Positions 8,855 through 18,322 of a DNA stretch of 64,000 bases are shown here, piece after piece; the stretch's first letter is position 1, and every line of letters starts with the position of its first letter. The DNA is from Haematospirillum jordaniae (GTDB taxonomy: Bacteria > Pseudomonadota > Alphaproteobacteria > Rhodospirillales > Rhodospirillaceae). The notes beneath the pieces were generated by a model. It saw only the letters and a list, made by a program, of their open reading frames with translations, made no database searches and was not told the DNA's origin. The position numbers and the translations under genes are program-made. The stretch spans positions 1,108,001 through 1,172,000 of the forward strand of contig NZ_CP014525.1 in NCBI RefSeq assembly GCF_001611975.1. The letters are read 5' to 3'.

Positions 8855-9146
8855 TGGGGAACCCCGATGTCCGGGGCATAGTGTGCGCCCGTATCTGTCC
8901 GGTGGAATGTGTACATCTTTTGCAGGCTTCCTGCAGCCTTCCCGTATGTGTCGTGTTTGTGGCGAGATTGCGTACCAGGATGGCGGAGTACCGGGTCTGT
9001 ATGCCGGATAACGGGGGAGTATGGTGTTCGTATGCCCTGGCGGAGAGTATGCTGCGCTTCTGCGTGGTGTTGTCGGGGTTGCGGGTTTTTGTCAGGTATC
9101 TGACGCCTTGCACAGGGTATTTGTTTTGGTCGGTACAGGAGGGGTC

Positions 9147-10631
9147 ATGACCCAGGCGACCACGGCGCACAGCGCTCCGGCGGCAGCCACCGCCTATAAT
9201 ATGGATGTTATCCGCAAGTTCGTCGTCGCGGCGATGTTCTGGGGTGTTGTCGGCTTTTGTGCCGGTGATTTTATTGCCTGGCAGCTGGCATATCCATTAC
9301 TGAATCTGGATCTGGAGTGGACGACGTTCGGTCGCCTGCGCCCGGTTCATACGTCGGCTGTTATTTTTGCCTTTGGTGGAAATATCCTGATCGGCAGTTC
9401 CCTTTACATCGTCCAGAGAACCTGCCGCGCCGGGCTGTGGGGCGGGAACGTCACGGGCAACATCATTTTCTGGGGCTATCAGGCCTTTATTGTGATGGCG
9501 GCACTGTCCTATGTGCTGGGTTATACCCAAGGCCAAGAATATGCCGAGCCAGAGTGGCCTGTTGACCTGTTCTTGACTGTTGTGTGGGTGGTGTATCTGG
9601 CAGCCTTTGTTGGAACGGTTATCCGGCGCCAGGAAGAGCACATCTATGTTGCCAACTGGTTCCTGCTGGCTTTCATTGTCGTTGTGGCCATGCTGCATCT
9701 CGGAAATGGACTGGCCGTGCCGGTTTCATTCCTTGGCATGAAGTCCTATTCCCTGTACGCCGGTGTGCAATCGGCCATGATCCAGTGGTGGTATGGTCAC
9801 AACGCGGTTGGTTTCTTCCTGACAGCCGGCTTCTTGGGGATGATGTATTACTTCATGCCCAAGCGTGCCGGGCGCCCGGTCTATTCCTATCGTCTTTCGA
9901 TTGTGCACTTCTGGGCCCTGATCTTTCTGTATATCTGGGCCGGCCCGCATCACCTCCATTACACATCCCTGCCGGACTGGACCCAGACCTTGGGTATGAC
10001 CATGTCGGTTATCCTGTGGATGCCTTCGTGGGGGGGGATGATCAACGGCATGATGACCCTGTCCGGTGCGTGGGACAAACTGCGGACGGATCCGGTCATG
10101 CGTTTCCTTGTTACGTCGGTGGCGTTTTACGGCATGTCGACCTTTGAAGGGCCGATGATGTCCATCAAGGCCGTGAACTCGCTGTCACACTTTACCGACT
10201 GGACGGTCGGACATGTTCATTCCGGGGCGTTGGGGTGGGTGGCGTTTGTCTCCTTTGGAGCCATGTACTACCTGATCCCTGTCTTGTGGGGGCGCAAGTC
10301 GCTTTACAGCATGCGTCTGGTTTCCTACCACTTCTGGATCGCCACGATCGGTATTGTGCTCTACATCTCTGCCATGTGGGTCTCCGGGATCATGCAGGGC
10401 CTGATGTGGCGTGCCTACAATGAACTTGGCTTCCTACAGTACTCCTTTGTTGAGACTGTGGAGGCGATGCATCCCTACTATGTGATCCGTGCAACCGGTG
10501 GCCTGTTGTTTGTCATTGGTTCCCTGATCATGGCCTGGAACATGTATCGGACCATCAAGGGTGATATCCGCGAGGAGACCCCTTATGAAATGCCGGAACT
10601 GTCTCCGGCGCCAAGCTCTGTGCGGCGTTGA
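9147..10631 (+). CDS. ccoN: cbb3-type cytochrome c oxidase subunit I (CcoN)
   Basis: CcoN is the catalytic membrane subunit of the high-affinity cbb3 oxidase, holding heme b and the heme b3-CuB centre. The 494-residue product is a multi-helix membrane protein. Histidines expected as ligands occur in RPVHTSAVIF, WWYGHNAVGFF, WAGPHHLHYTSLPDW and DWTVGHVHSGALGW. The start is the ATG at 9147 behind AGGAGGGG. The frame is open further upstream but the extra residues have no family character. It heads ccoNOQP, downstream of an FNR box. Confidence 0.97.
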   Translation: MTQATTAHSAPAAATAYNMDVIRKFVVAAMFWGVVGFCAGDFIAWQLAYPLLNLDLEWTTFGRLRPVHTSAVIFAFGGNILIGSSLYIVQRTCRAGLWGGNVTGNIIFWGYQAFIVMAALSYVLGYTQGQEYAEPEWPVDLFLTVVWVVYLAAFVGTVIRRQEEHIYVANWFLLAFIVVVAMLHLGNGLAVPVSFLGMKSYSLYAGVQSAMIQWWYGHNAVGFFLTAGFLGMMYYFMPKRAGRPVYSYRLSIVHFWALIFLYIWAGPHHLHYTSLPDWTQTLGMTMSVILWMPSWGGMINGMMTLSGAWDKLRTDPVMRFLVTSVAFYGMSTFEGPMMSIKAVNSLSHFTDWTVGHVHSGALGWVAFVSFGAMYYLIPVLWGRKSLYSMRLVSYHFWIATIGIVLYISAMWVSGIMQGLMWRAYNELGFLQYSFVETVEAMHPYYVIRATGGLLFVIGSLIMAWNMYRTIKGDIREETPYEMPELSPAPSSVRR

Positions 10632-10647
10632 GACAGGGGGGAGAGAA

Positions 10648-11394
10648 ATGAGTCTTGTCAAGCATCACGGCAAGGTCGAGAAAAACGTCCTTGTTCTTCT
10701 GGTCGGCATCTTCCTGACGGTTATCATCGGTGGCCTAGTCGAGGTTGTGCCGCTGTTTTCCGTGGAATCCACCATCGAGAAGGTGCAGGGGGTTCGTCCC
10801 TACTCACCGCTGGAACTTGCGGGTCGCAACATCTACATGAGCGAAGGGTGTTATAACTGCCATACGCAGCAGGTACGCCCCTTCCGTGATGAGGTGGAGC
10901 GTTACGGCCATTATTCTTTGGCTGCGGAGTCCCAGTATGACCATCCGTTCCAGTGGGGGTCCAAGCGTACAGGGCCTGACTTGGCCCGCCTTGGTGGAAA
11001 GTATTCAAACGAGTGGCACCTGCGTCACCTCGTCAATCCGCGTGATGTCGTGCCGGAATCGATCATGCCCGGTTATCCGCATCTGGCGCGCCAGAGCCTG
11101 ACTTTTGATGATGCGGCGGCGCACCTGAAGACGCTGCGGATTGTTGGTGTTCCTTATACCGAGGATGACTTTGCCAAGGCGGTGGAGGATTTCCGGGCCC
11201 AGGCTGACCCGGATGCCGACCATGAAGGGCTTCTGGCGCGTTATCCCAAGGCTGTGACCGGCGATTTTGACGGGGATCCAACCCGCCTGACCAAGGCCGA
11301 TGCCCTGATTGCCTATCTTCAGGTTCTGGGCACCATGGTTGACTTTACCCAGTTCGATCCTGCCCGCAAGGCGGATGCGAATATCTACCGCTAG
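10648..11394 (+). CDS. ccoO: cbb3-type cytochrome c oxidase subunit II (CcoO)
   Basis: CcoO is the membrane-anchored monoheme cytochrome c of the cbb3 oxidase. The 248-residue product has one N-terminal membrane segment (about 12-34) and one heme-binding site, EGCYNCHTQQVRP, near residue 70; HLVNPRDVVPESIMPGYPHL gives the likely distal methionine. The start is the ATG at 10648 behind GGGGGGAGAG, 16 bp after ccoN. Confidence 0.96.
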   Translation: MSLVKHHGKVEKNVLVLLVGIFLTVIIGGLVEVVPLFSVESTIEKVQGVRPYSPLELAGRNIYMSEGCYNCHTQQVRPFRDEVERYGHYSLAAESQYDHPFQWGSKRTGPDLARLGGKYSNEWHLRHLVNPRDVVPESIMPGYPHLARQSLTFDDAAAHLKTLRIVGVPYTEDDFAKAVEDFRAQADPDADHEGLLARYPKAVTGDFDGDPTRLTKADALIAYLQVLGTMVDFTQFDPARKADANIYR

Positions 11395-11403
11395 AGGGTC
11401 TGT

Positions 11404-11589
11404 ATGGAAACGCTGCAGGATATTGCCGATTTTGCCCGGCAGTTTTGGGGGGTGTGGCTGATGGTTTTCTTTATGGGAATCGTTGCCTATGCCTATTGGC
11501 CGCGTAACCGGGACCGGTTTGACAGTAATGCGATGATCCCTCTGCGGGATGATGAGGACAAGGAGTGGACCAATGGCGGGCGCCCCTGA
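11404..11589 (+). CDS. ccoQ: cbb3-type oxidase subunit IV (CcoQ)
   Basis: CcoQ is a small single-pass subunit that stabilises the oxidase complex. The 61-residue product has a membrane helix (about 16-32) followed by AYWPRNRDRFD, typical of the family. It overlaps the first 17 bases of ccoP in a different frame. Confidence 0.9.
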   Translation: METLQDIADFARQFWGVWLMVFFMGIVAYAYWPRNRDRFDSNAMIPLRDDEDKEWTNGGRP

Positions 11590-12460
11590 GAAAGACCCGA
11601 TTTCGGGCCTTTACACAACAGGCCATGAGTGGGATGGAATCGCGGAACTGAATACACCTCTCCCGAGATGGTGGATGTATGTGTTCTACGCTACGGTCAT
11701 CTGGGCGGTTGGGTACTGGATTGTTTATCCCTCGTTCCCGGTCGGGAAGGAGTTTCTGCCTGGTATCTGGGAATACAGTTCCCGCCGTGAAGTGGAAGCG
11801 GACTTGGTTGCGGCCCATGCCGCCCATCAGAAAGAACGTTCTGCCATTGCCGCGGGTTCGGTTGATGAGATTTATGCCAACCCACCGCTTCGTGCCTATG
11901 CGATTGCCGGTGGTGGCGTGTTGTTCAAGGATAACTGCGCCGGCTGCCATCAATCGGGTGGGGCCGGTGCTGTTGGGTACCCAACCCTAGCAGATGATGA
12001 GTGGATCTGGGGGGGCACCCTGGCAGATATCCAGCAGACCTTGCTGCACGGGATCCGCTATGACCGTGACCCCGAGACACGGCAGTCACAGATGCTGGCC
12101 TTTGGTGACATCCTGTCAACGGATGAAATCAAGCAGGTGGCTGCGTACGTGAAGGATATGTCCAATGGCAAGGTAGTTGCCGGGCCCGGACAGACAATCT
12201 ATACCGAGAACTGTGCGGCCTGCCATTCGTCTGATGGTGCCAATCCTGTATCTGACGGGAATCCGGCGATGGGAGCTCCCCCATTGGGCAACCGTGTCTG
12301 GTTGTATGCCGGGCCGGGCAAGGAAATGACCATGGAACGTCTCCAAGCCCAGATTGCCAAGCCAAAGCATGGTGTTATGCCAGCTTGGTCCGGTCGTCTG
12401 AAGGACGAGGATATCAAGATGCTGACTGTGTACGTTCACTCTCTGGGGGGCGGCCAGTAG
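11573..12460 (+). CDS. ccoP: cbb3-type cytochrome c oxidase subunit III, diheme (CcoP)
   Basis: CcoP is the diheme cytochrome c that passes electrons into the oxidase. The 295-residue product has an N-terminal membrane helix (about 30-50) and two cytochrome c domains with CAGCH (near residue 122) and CAACH (near 211). Candidate methionine ligands are in SQMLAFGDIL and HGVMPAW. The start is the ATG at 11573, inside the end of ccoQ. A strong terminator follows. Confidence 0.96.
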   Translation: MAGAPEKDPISGLYTTGHEWDGIAELNTPLPRWWMYVFYATVIWAVGYWIVYPSFPVGKEFLPGIWEYSSRREVEADLVAAHAAHQKERSAIAAGSVDEIYANPPLRAYAIAGGGVLFKDNCAGCHQSGGAGAVGYPTLADDEWIWGGTLADIQQTLLHGIRYDRDPETRQSQMLAFGDILSTDEIKQVAAYVKDMSNGKVVAGPGQTIYTENCAACHSSDGANPVSDGNPAMGAPPLGNRVWLYAGPGKEMTMERLQAQIAKPKHGVMPAWSGRLKDEDIKMLTVYVHSLGGGQ

Positions 12461-12493
12461 GTTGTACCTTTTTTCGGGGGAGTTGTTGATCAA

Positions 12494-12525
12494 GGGGCTG
12501 CCTGCATCCGCAGGTGGCCCTTTTT
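12494..12525 (+). terminator. Rho-independent terminator after ccoNOQP
   Basis: GGGGCTGCCTGC and GCAGGTGGCCC pair across a 4-base loop, with one or two non-Watson-Crick positions, and are followed by TTTTT at 12521-12525. It lies 34 bp after the ccoP stop and separates the structural subunits from the ccoGHIS assembly genes. The remaining 230 bp before ccoG shows no gene and no second FNR box. Confidence 0.85.
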
Positions 12526-12754
12526 ACAGCATCCGGGCGGTTGTGTGGCAGGTCAGCCATGGGTCGTTTGTGTAAAACTTTGGTAAATGTCCTTACGGGC
12601 CTATGATTCATGCGGGAATGTCAGTTTTTGGGCAGGACAGGCGGCTATACGGGCGATGCGGATTTCATCCTGCGTTGCGCGTGTGCTGCCGGGCCCGGAT
12701 TCCCGCTCCGAGTCTGTAACGTGAGTTCATGCCTGAAGGAATCTGGGCAACGCG

Positions 12755-14230
12755 ATGACATTGAATGAGAAAGAGACAGATGCTTCCGGATCCGGACGCC
12801 CGGAGAAGACAGGGAAACTGGAGAAAGTGTCCCTGTACGCGGAGCATGTAAAGGTCCAGCCCAAGCATATGCCGGGATTATTCCGTAGCATCAAGAACTG
12901 GGCCAATGTTGCTTTCATGCTCATTTACTTCCTGACCCCTTGGTTGCGGTGGGATCGCGGTCCCAATGCGCCGGATCAGGCCATTCTTCTGGATCTGGAA
13001 GGGCGGCGGGCCTATTTGCTGTGGCTGGAAATATGGCCCCAGGAAATCTACTATCTGACCGGTCTTCTGGTTCTTGGAGCCTTGGGGCTGTTCTTTGCCA
13101 CGGCACTGCTGGGGCGGGTGTGGTGTGGCTTTGCCTGCATCCAGACCGTGTTCACCGATATCTTTGTCATGGTCGAGCGCTGGCTGGAAGGGGATCGCAA
13201 CGCCAGAATCAAGCTGGATCGCGGTCCGATGACCGTCGGAAAATTTACCCGCAAGGCCATCAAGGTCACAATCTGGGCGCTTATATCGGTCGCAACGGGT
13301 TTTGGTTGGGCCGCTTATTTCAACGATGTTCCGACACTGGCAGCAACCTTTCTGACCGGTGATGCCGGCTGGGGCGTTTACCTGTCGGTGGGGATTGTGG
13401 CGGGCTTCTGTTTCCTGCTGGCTGGATGGGCGCGGGAGCAGGTGTGCATCTATATGTGTCCGTGGCCCCGGTTCCAAGCCTCCATGTTTGACGAAGACAG
13501 CCTGATCGTGACCTACGAAAAATGGCGTGGTGAACCGCGTGGATTTGCCAAGAAGGGAACGTCGTTTGAAAATCGCGGGCACTGCGTGGATTGTACTTTG
13601 TGCGTTCAGGTCTGCCCAACCGGCATAGACATCCGCAATGGCAGCCAGCTTGCCTGTATTGGCTGCGGTCTCTGTGTTGATGCCTGTAACTCCATGATGG
13701 ACCGCCTTGACCTGCCGCGCTGGCTGATCACCTACGACAGTACCAATCGCCAGCTGGCCCGTGCTCGTGGTGAGCCAATAAAACACCGTCTGATTCGCCC
13801 ACGTACCATCATCTATGCTGCTTTGATAACGGTGCTGGTTCTGGTCATGATCCTGGGGGTGTCAACCCGGTCACGTCTGGAGGTAACGGTTCTGCATGAA
13901 CGCAGCCCGTTGTTCGTAACCCTGACGGACGGGAGCATACGCAACGGCTATACGCTCAAGATCCTGAACAAGAGGCCCGAGAAGAATACGTACGCGGTGT
14001 CCCTTCGCGGCGTTGAGGGGGGGACCCTGAAAGTTGTTGGCTCCGACATTGAAGCAGGGGAGCTTCAGTTGGAGGTTGAACCCAACAGTGTGGCAACGTT
14101 CCGTGTTTATGCCACGGCCCCGCAAAAGGCTCTTGAGGGCAAGGCAACCGATGTTACATTTGCCCTGCGTAATCTTCACACGGGCGAAGCGGCGTCCCGT
14201 GGTTCGTTGTTTGCCGGGCCGCAGCGTTGA
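12755..14230 (+). CDS. ccoG: Cytochrome c oxidase accessory protein CcoG (FixG)
   Basis: CcoG is an inner-membrane iron-sulfur protein needed for cbb3 maturation; in studied bacteria it reduces copper for CuB. The 491-residue product has several membrane segments (about 48-66, 95-115, 167-190, 205-225 and 350-370). A ferredoxin-type pair, CVDCTLCVQVCPTG and CIGCGLCVDACN, lies around residues 275-317, followed by a C-terminal immunoglobulin-like domain (about 375-485). WCGFACIQTVFTD and CIYMCPWPRFQ supply the extra conserved cysteines of the family. Confidence 0.96.
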   Translation: MTLNEKETDASGSGRPEKTGKLEKVSLYAEHVKVQPKHMPGLFRSIKNWANVAFMLIYFLTPWLRWDRGPNAPDQAILLDLEGRRAYLLWLEIWPQEIYYLTGLLVLGALGLFFATALLGRVWCGFACIQTVFTDIFVMVERWLEGDRNARIKLDRGPMTVGKFTRKAIKVTIWALISVATGFGWAAYFNDVPTLAATFLTGDAGWGVYLSVGIVAGFCFLLAGWAREQVCIYMCPWPRFQASMFDEDSLIVTYEKWRGEPRGFAKKGTSFENRGHCVDCTLCVQVCPTGIDIRNGSQLACIGCGLCVDACNSMMDRLDLPRWLITYDSTNRQLARARGEPIKHRLIRPRTIIYAALITVLVLVMILGVSTRSRLEVTVLHERSPLFVTLTDGSIRNGYTLKILNKRPEKNTYAVSLRGVEGGTLKVVGSDIEAGELQLEVEPNSVATFRVYATAPQKALEGKATDVTFALRNLHTGEAASRGSLFAGPQR

Positions 14231-14271
14231 CCGCCCTGTGTATGCCGGCGCGTTTATGATCAGGAGGAAGT

Positions 14272-14784
14272 GTGCCATCCGTTCAGCAGAACCGACCCCG
14301 GGGTTGGTGGTATCCGTGGATTTTTGTCGGTGGCTTTGGTCTGGTCTTTGTGGTGAATGCCATTTTGTTGACCCTAGCTACAGTGACCTTCAACGGGTTT
14401 GAAACCCGGGAACCGTCCAACCGTCGCAACGGCTACAATGACAAGATTGCCGCCAGTGCCGAGCAGGCGCGTCTTGGCTGGAATGGAAGCCTGTCTCTGC
14501 ACCCCCTGTCCGCAGGATCTGCTGATGGAGGGCGCACGGCCCGTGTCACGATGACGTTTACCGGTGCAGAGGGGCATCCTCTGGATGGGCTGGATGTTGC
14601 GGTCCTTGTGTGGCGCCCGACCCAGGAAGGGCTTGACCGTCATGTGGAGTTGCCGCCGACTGGGCCCGGTACCTATGCCCGCGATATCGCGTTTCCCCTT
14701 CCGGGCCTGTGGGAGTTGCGGGTCAGTGCCGGGCGCGGTGATTCTGTCCAGTGGCGTACGATAGAGCGTATTGATCTGAGATAA
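14272..14784 (+). CDS. ccoH: cbb3 oxidase assembly protein CcoH (FixH)
   Basis: CcoH is a single-pass membrane protein that associates with the oxidase during assembly. The 170-residue product has one N-terminal helix (about 16-40), then GFETREPSNRRNGYNDKI, a family-like region, and a periplasmic beta-rich domain. The start is the GTG at 14272 behind AGGAGG. It lies between ccoG and ccoI, the usual position. Confidence 0.93.
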   Translation: MPSVQQNRPRGWWYPWIFVGGFGLVFVVNAILLTLATVTFNGFETREPSNRRNGYNDKIAASAEQARLGWNGSLSLHPLSAGSADGGRTARVTMTFTGAEGHPLDGLDVAVLVWRPTQEGLDRHVELPPTGPGTYARDIAFPLPGLWELRVSAGRGDSVQWRTIERIDLR

Positions 14785-14790
14785 ACCTGT

Positions 14791-17232
14791 TTGTCTGCTT
14801 CCGGAACGGATGTTGCCATGCCTGAAAGTACCCTGCTTCTGTCTACCGGCCCCGGGACCGGGGACTGTGGTGCGGCGGCCTGTCGGCATTGTGGCCAGCC
14901 GATTCCGGATGCGGCACAGGGGAGAACGGCGTTTTGCTGCGCCGGCTGTGAGGCTGCCTTTGCACTGCTGTCCGGTCTGGGGCTTGAAGCCTATTACAGG
15001 CGCCGCCAGATTGACCCTGATCTTCGTCCCCTGCGCCCGGACCAGGATGCGCCCGGCCTTCCCGACTGTACGCCATGGGTTGGCACAACACCCGAGGGTC
15101 TGTGTGTCCTGCACCTGATGGTCGAGGGCATACACTGCGCGGCCTGTGTCTGGCTGATCGAAGCGGTCTTGGCGCGTCAGCCCGGTGTGGTGTCGGCCCG
15201 TGTCAATATGACTACCCGCCGCCTGACCCTTCTCTGGAAAGGGGCGGCTGCAGATGTGCCGGTTCTTCTGGATCCTGTCTGTCAGGTCGGGTACCGCCTG
15301 TTGCCCTATGATCCCCGGCGGGTCGAGGCGGAATACAGCACCGCCGAGCGTGAGCTTCTGCGCGGGATTGCTATTTCCGGCTTTGCCAGTGCCAATATCA
15401 TGTTGTTCTCGGTGTCGGTGTGGGCTGGCGTGGATATGGGGGTCTGGACCCGTGACCTGTTCCACTGGCTTTCAGCCCTGTTTGCCTTTCCGGCGGTTGC
15501 CTGGTGTATCCGGCCGTTTCTGCGTTCGGCCCTGTCAGCCCTGCGGCACGGGCGTACCAACATGGACGTACCGATTACGATCGGGGTGTTGCTGGCAACC
15601 GGTGTCAGCCTGTGGGAAACAGCCCACAGCCGGCCCCATGCCTATTTTGACGCGGCTGTAACCCTGTTGTTTTTCCTGCTTGTGGGGCGTTATCTGGACA
15701 GCCGTGCCCGTGGGCGTGCCCGCTCTGCCGCCGGTCAGCTTGTCATGCTGGGAAATCGCCCGGTAACGGTAGAGCACGAGGATGGTCGGCGAACCTTGGC
15801 TTTGCCTGAAACTGTGCGGCCGGGGTCAACGGTGCTTGTGGCTGCGGGAGAGCGGATCGGGGTTGATGGACTTGTCCTGTCCGGGCAGTCGGAATTGGAC
15901 ACCAGCCTGTTGTCCGGGGAAACCATGCCCTGTGCGGTTGGCCCCGGTGAACAGGTTTTCGCCGGAACCCTGAACCTGACTGCTCCGCTGCGATTACAGG
16001 CCGTGGCGGTTGGGGAAGGAACCCTGCTGGCCGAAATTTCACGGCTGATGGATGTGGCAGAGCAGGGGCGTGCGCGCTACGTTGTGCTGGCTGACCGAGT
16101 GGCTCGTTTTTATGCCCCGGTTGTGCATCTGGCCGCGCTCCTGACTTTTATCGGCTGGATGAGCCTGTCCGACCAACCGTGGCAGGACAGCCTGATGACC
16201 GCGGCGTCGGTGTTGATCATCACCTGTCCCTGTGCGTTGGCCCTGGCGGTTCCGGTGGTGCAGGTCATTGCCTCGGGGCGCTTATTACGGCGTGGTATCC
16301 TGCTGAAATCCCCGACTGCCTTGGAACGCGCCGTGGGTGTGGATACCGTGGTCTTCGATAAGACCGGAACCCTGACCTGTGGTCAGCCTGTCCTGGAGCC
16401 TGAAAACCTGAAAGCCCGGCAGGCTGACGGAACCCTTGGTATTGCTGCGTCCCTGGCTGGCGCCAGCCGTCATCCCTTAGCCCGTGCCCTTGTGCGCCAC
16501 TGTATGCGGCCCCTTGTGGACGGGGTGGAGGAAATCCCCGGTTCCGGGCTGCGTCGGCTGACCGCAGAGGGTGAGATCCGCATGGGCAGTGCTGTATTCT
16601 GTCATGCGCCTGCCGATCGTTCCCCCCATGGTGGACCTGAACTCTGGCTGTCATGTCCGGGGGCTGACCCGGTGCGCTTTCTGTTCACGGATGCGGTGCG
16701 TCCCGATGCGGTGGCCGTTGTTGCTGCCCTGCGGGAACAAGGAATGGCGATCGAGCTGTTGTCTGGTGACCGTGCGGAAGCGGTTGCCGTGGTTGCCGGG
16801 ACCTTGGGGATAACTCAATGGCAGTCCGGTTGCAGCCCGGCGGCGAAGGTTGCTCGCCTGCAGGAGCTGGCGGCCATGGGACGGCGCGTGATGATGGTCG
16901 GAGATGGCCTGAACGATGCTCCGGCATTGGCCGTAGCGGACGTGTCGTTGTCTCCGTCTTCGGCTGCCGATATCAGTCAGAATGCTGCGGATGTTGTCTT
17001 CCAAGGGGAACGGCTGGAGCCGGTGGTCGAGGTTTTGCGTGTTGCGCGTTTTGCTGATACCCTGGTACGTCAGAATTTCATGCTTGCATTTGCCTACAAT
17101 GTGGTAACTATCCCGCTGGCCGTTGCCGGGTATGTGACACCCTTGGTTGCTGCCGTTGCCATGAGCTCGTCTTCGGTTGTGGTTATCGCCAATGCCCTTC
17201 GTCTGCCCCGTAGGCCGGGCAAGGGAGGGTAG
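14791..17232 (+). CDS. ccoI: Copper-exporting P-type ATPase for cbb3 assembly (CcoI/FixI)
   Basis: CcoI moves Cu(I) across the inner membrane for insertion into CcoN. From N to C the protein has a cysteine-rich zinc-ribbon-like segment (CRHCGQ, then CCAGC), a heavy-metal-binding domain with GIHCAACVWLIE (near 112), transmembrane helices, the CPC translocation motif in ITCPCALALAVP (near 478), the phosphorylation motif DKTGT (near 523), SRHPLARAL, and GDGLNDAPAL (near 706). The start is either the TTG at 14791, close behind ccoH, or the ATG at 14818, which has a slightly better GGAACGGA upstream; I cannot decide. Confidence 0.95.
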   Translation: MSASGTDVAMPESTLLLSTGPGTGDCGAAACRHCGQPIPDAAQGRTAFCCAGCEAAFALLSGLGLEAYYRRRQIDPDLRPLRPDQDAPGLPDCTPWVGTTPEGLCVLHLMVEGIHCAACVWLIEAVLARQPGVVSARVNMTTRRLTLLWKGAAADVPVLLDPVCQVGYRLLPYDPRRVEAEYSTAERELLRGIAISGFASANIMLFSVSVWAGVDMGVWTRDLFHWLSALFAFPAVAWCIRPFLRSALSALRHGRTNMDVPITIGVLLATGVSLWETAHSRPHAYFDAAVTLLFFLLVGRYLDSRARGRARSAAGQLVMLGNRPVTVEHEDGRRTLALPETVRPGSTVLVAAGERIGVDGLVLSGQSELDTSLLSGETMPCAVGPGEQVFAGTLNLTAPLRLQAVAVGEGTLLAEISRLMDVAEQGRARYVVLADRVARFYAPVVHLAALLTFIGWMSLSDQPWQDSLMTAASVLIITCPCALALAVPVVQVIASGRLLRRGILLKSPTALERAVGVDTVVFDKTGTLTCGQPVLEPENLKARQADGTLGIAASLAGASRHPLARALVRHCMRPLVDGVEEIPGSGLRRLTAEGEIRMGSAVFCHAPADRSPHGGPELWLSCPGADPVRFLFTDAVRPDAVAVVAALREQGMAIELLSGDRAEAVAVVAGTLGITQWQSGCSPAAKVARLQELAAMGRRVMMVGDGLNDAPALAVADVSLSPSSAADISQNAADVVFQGERLEPVVEVLRVARFADTLVRQNFMLAFAYNVVTIPLAVAGYVTPLVAAVAMSSSSVVVIANALRLPRRPGKGG

Positions 17233-17256
17233 CGATCCACAGGAAGGACAGGACCA

Positions 17257-17460
17257 ATGAATTCCCTTTTGCTGTTGATCCCCGCTGCCCTTTTTCTTGG
17301 TTTGCTTGGGCTGGCCGCATTCTTGTGGTCGATGCGTTCCGGTCAGTTCGATGATCTGGATGGGGCTGCAAGCCGTATTCTTTTCGATGACGATGAGGCT
17401 GCGGATGCTCCTGAGCCACAGCGTGACCGGCCTGGCTCCAGTGGTTCGGAGTCCGTGTAA
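17257..17460 (+). CDS. ccoS: cbb3 oxidase maturation protein CcoS
   Basis: CcoS is a small membrane protein needed for cofactor insertion into CcoN. The 67-residue product opens with a hydrophobic helix (about 2-26) and then WSMRSGQFDDLDGAASRILF, the conserved core of the family. GGAAGGACAGG lies just upstream. Its stop shares a base with the next gene (TAATG), so the two are probably co-translated. Confidence 0.95.
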   Translation: MNSLLLLIPAALFLGLLGLAAFLWSMRSGQFDDLDGAASRILFDDDEAADAPEPQRDRPGSSGSESV

Positions 17461-18197
17461 TGCCCGTCTCTGCCCTTGTTTCTGCCTTTGTGCCTGCTGG
17501 TTCGCGGATGGATTGTGCCTGTTGTGACCTAGATGAGCGTGCCTTTTGTGCTGGTTTGGCACAGACATCATCGGCCCTGCGGGCGATCCGGCACGATATG
17601 CGAATGGAGGCTCAGGCCACAGTTTTCCGTGAAGGCGATGCAACCGACCATATTTTCACGCTGGTTAGCGGGGCGGTCAAGTTGTCCAAGCTGATGATCG
17701 ATGGGCGCCGGCAGATCGTTGGCTTTCTCTTTCCCGGTGATTTTTTCGGTTTCGGTCACAATGGTCTGTACGGGTATACGGCGGAAACCCTGTCCCCCGT
17801 GACCTTGTGCCGTTTTTCCCTTCTTTCACTGGATACAGTCGTTGCCGGCTCGCGCGAGTTGGAGCGGCGCCTTCTGAATCGCATGATTGCGGAATTGTCT
17901 TTCGCCCAGGAGCAAATGCTGTTGTTGGGGCGCATGAGTGCCCGCGAGAAAGTGGCTCATTTTCTGCTGATGTTGTCCCGGCGCGCAACGCAGAGGGGGG
18001 ACGTGCCGTCGCCGTTATCTGTCCCCATGAGCCGTCTGGATATTGCCGATTATCTGGGGCTGACCATCGAAACCGTCAGCCGGACCTTGACCGGGCTGAA
18101 GAAAGAGAGATTGATCACTATCAACGGCAACACACAGGTTGACCTCTTGGACATGCAAGCCCTAGAGCAAATCGCCGCGGGCGGGTGTTTGTGCTGA
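17460..18197 (+). CDS. FNR-type oxygen-responsive transcription regulator (Crp/Fnr family)
   Basis: This is a predicted cytoplasmic regulator of low-oxygen genes. N-terminal cysteines at 19, 22 and 30 (pattern C-x2-C-x7-C, with another at 21) plus a central C117 are what an FnrN-type [4Fe-4S] sensor needs. A cyclic-nucleotide-like beta roll spans about 45-130. The C-terminal helix-turn-helix contains LTIETVSRTL, with E204, S207 and R208 in the positions that make E. coli FNR read TTGAT/ATCAA. That is the sequence of the box at 8841, so it probably controls ccoNOQP. The imperfect inverted repeat AGCGGTT/AACCGCT at 18214-18260 may end the transcript. FnrN would be the nearest named type. Confidence 0.93.
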   Translation: MPVSALVSAFVPAGSRMDCACCDLDERAFCAGLAQTSSALRAIRHDMRMEAQATVFREGDATDHIFTLVSGAVKLSKLMIDGRRQIVGFLFPGDFFGFGHNGLYGYTAETLSPVTLCRFSLLSLDTVVAGSRELERRLLNRMIAELSFAQEQMLLLGRMSAREKVAHFLLMLSRRATQRGDVPSPLSVPMSRLDIADYLGLTIETVSRTLTGLKKERLITINGNTQVDLLDMQALEQIAAGGCLC

Positions 18198-18322
18198 TTG
18201 TGGCCCTTATGACAGCGGTTATCGAGGGGTTTTCGCTTTTCTCTTCCTCTCTGAACCGCTAGAACGGGCTTGTATCCCGGGCTGGGCACCCCGTTTTGTT
18301 TGCCCCTGTGATGGAGGCAAGG

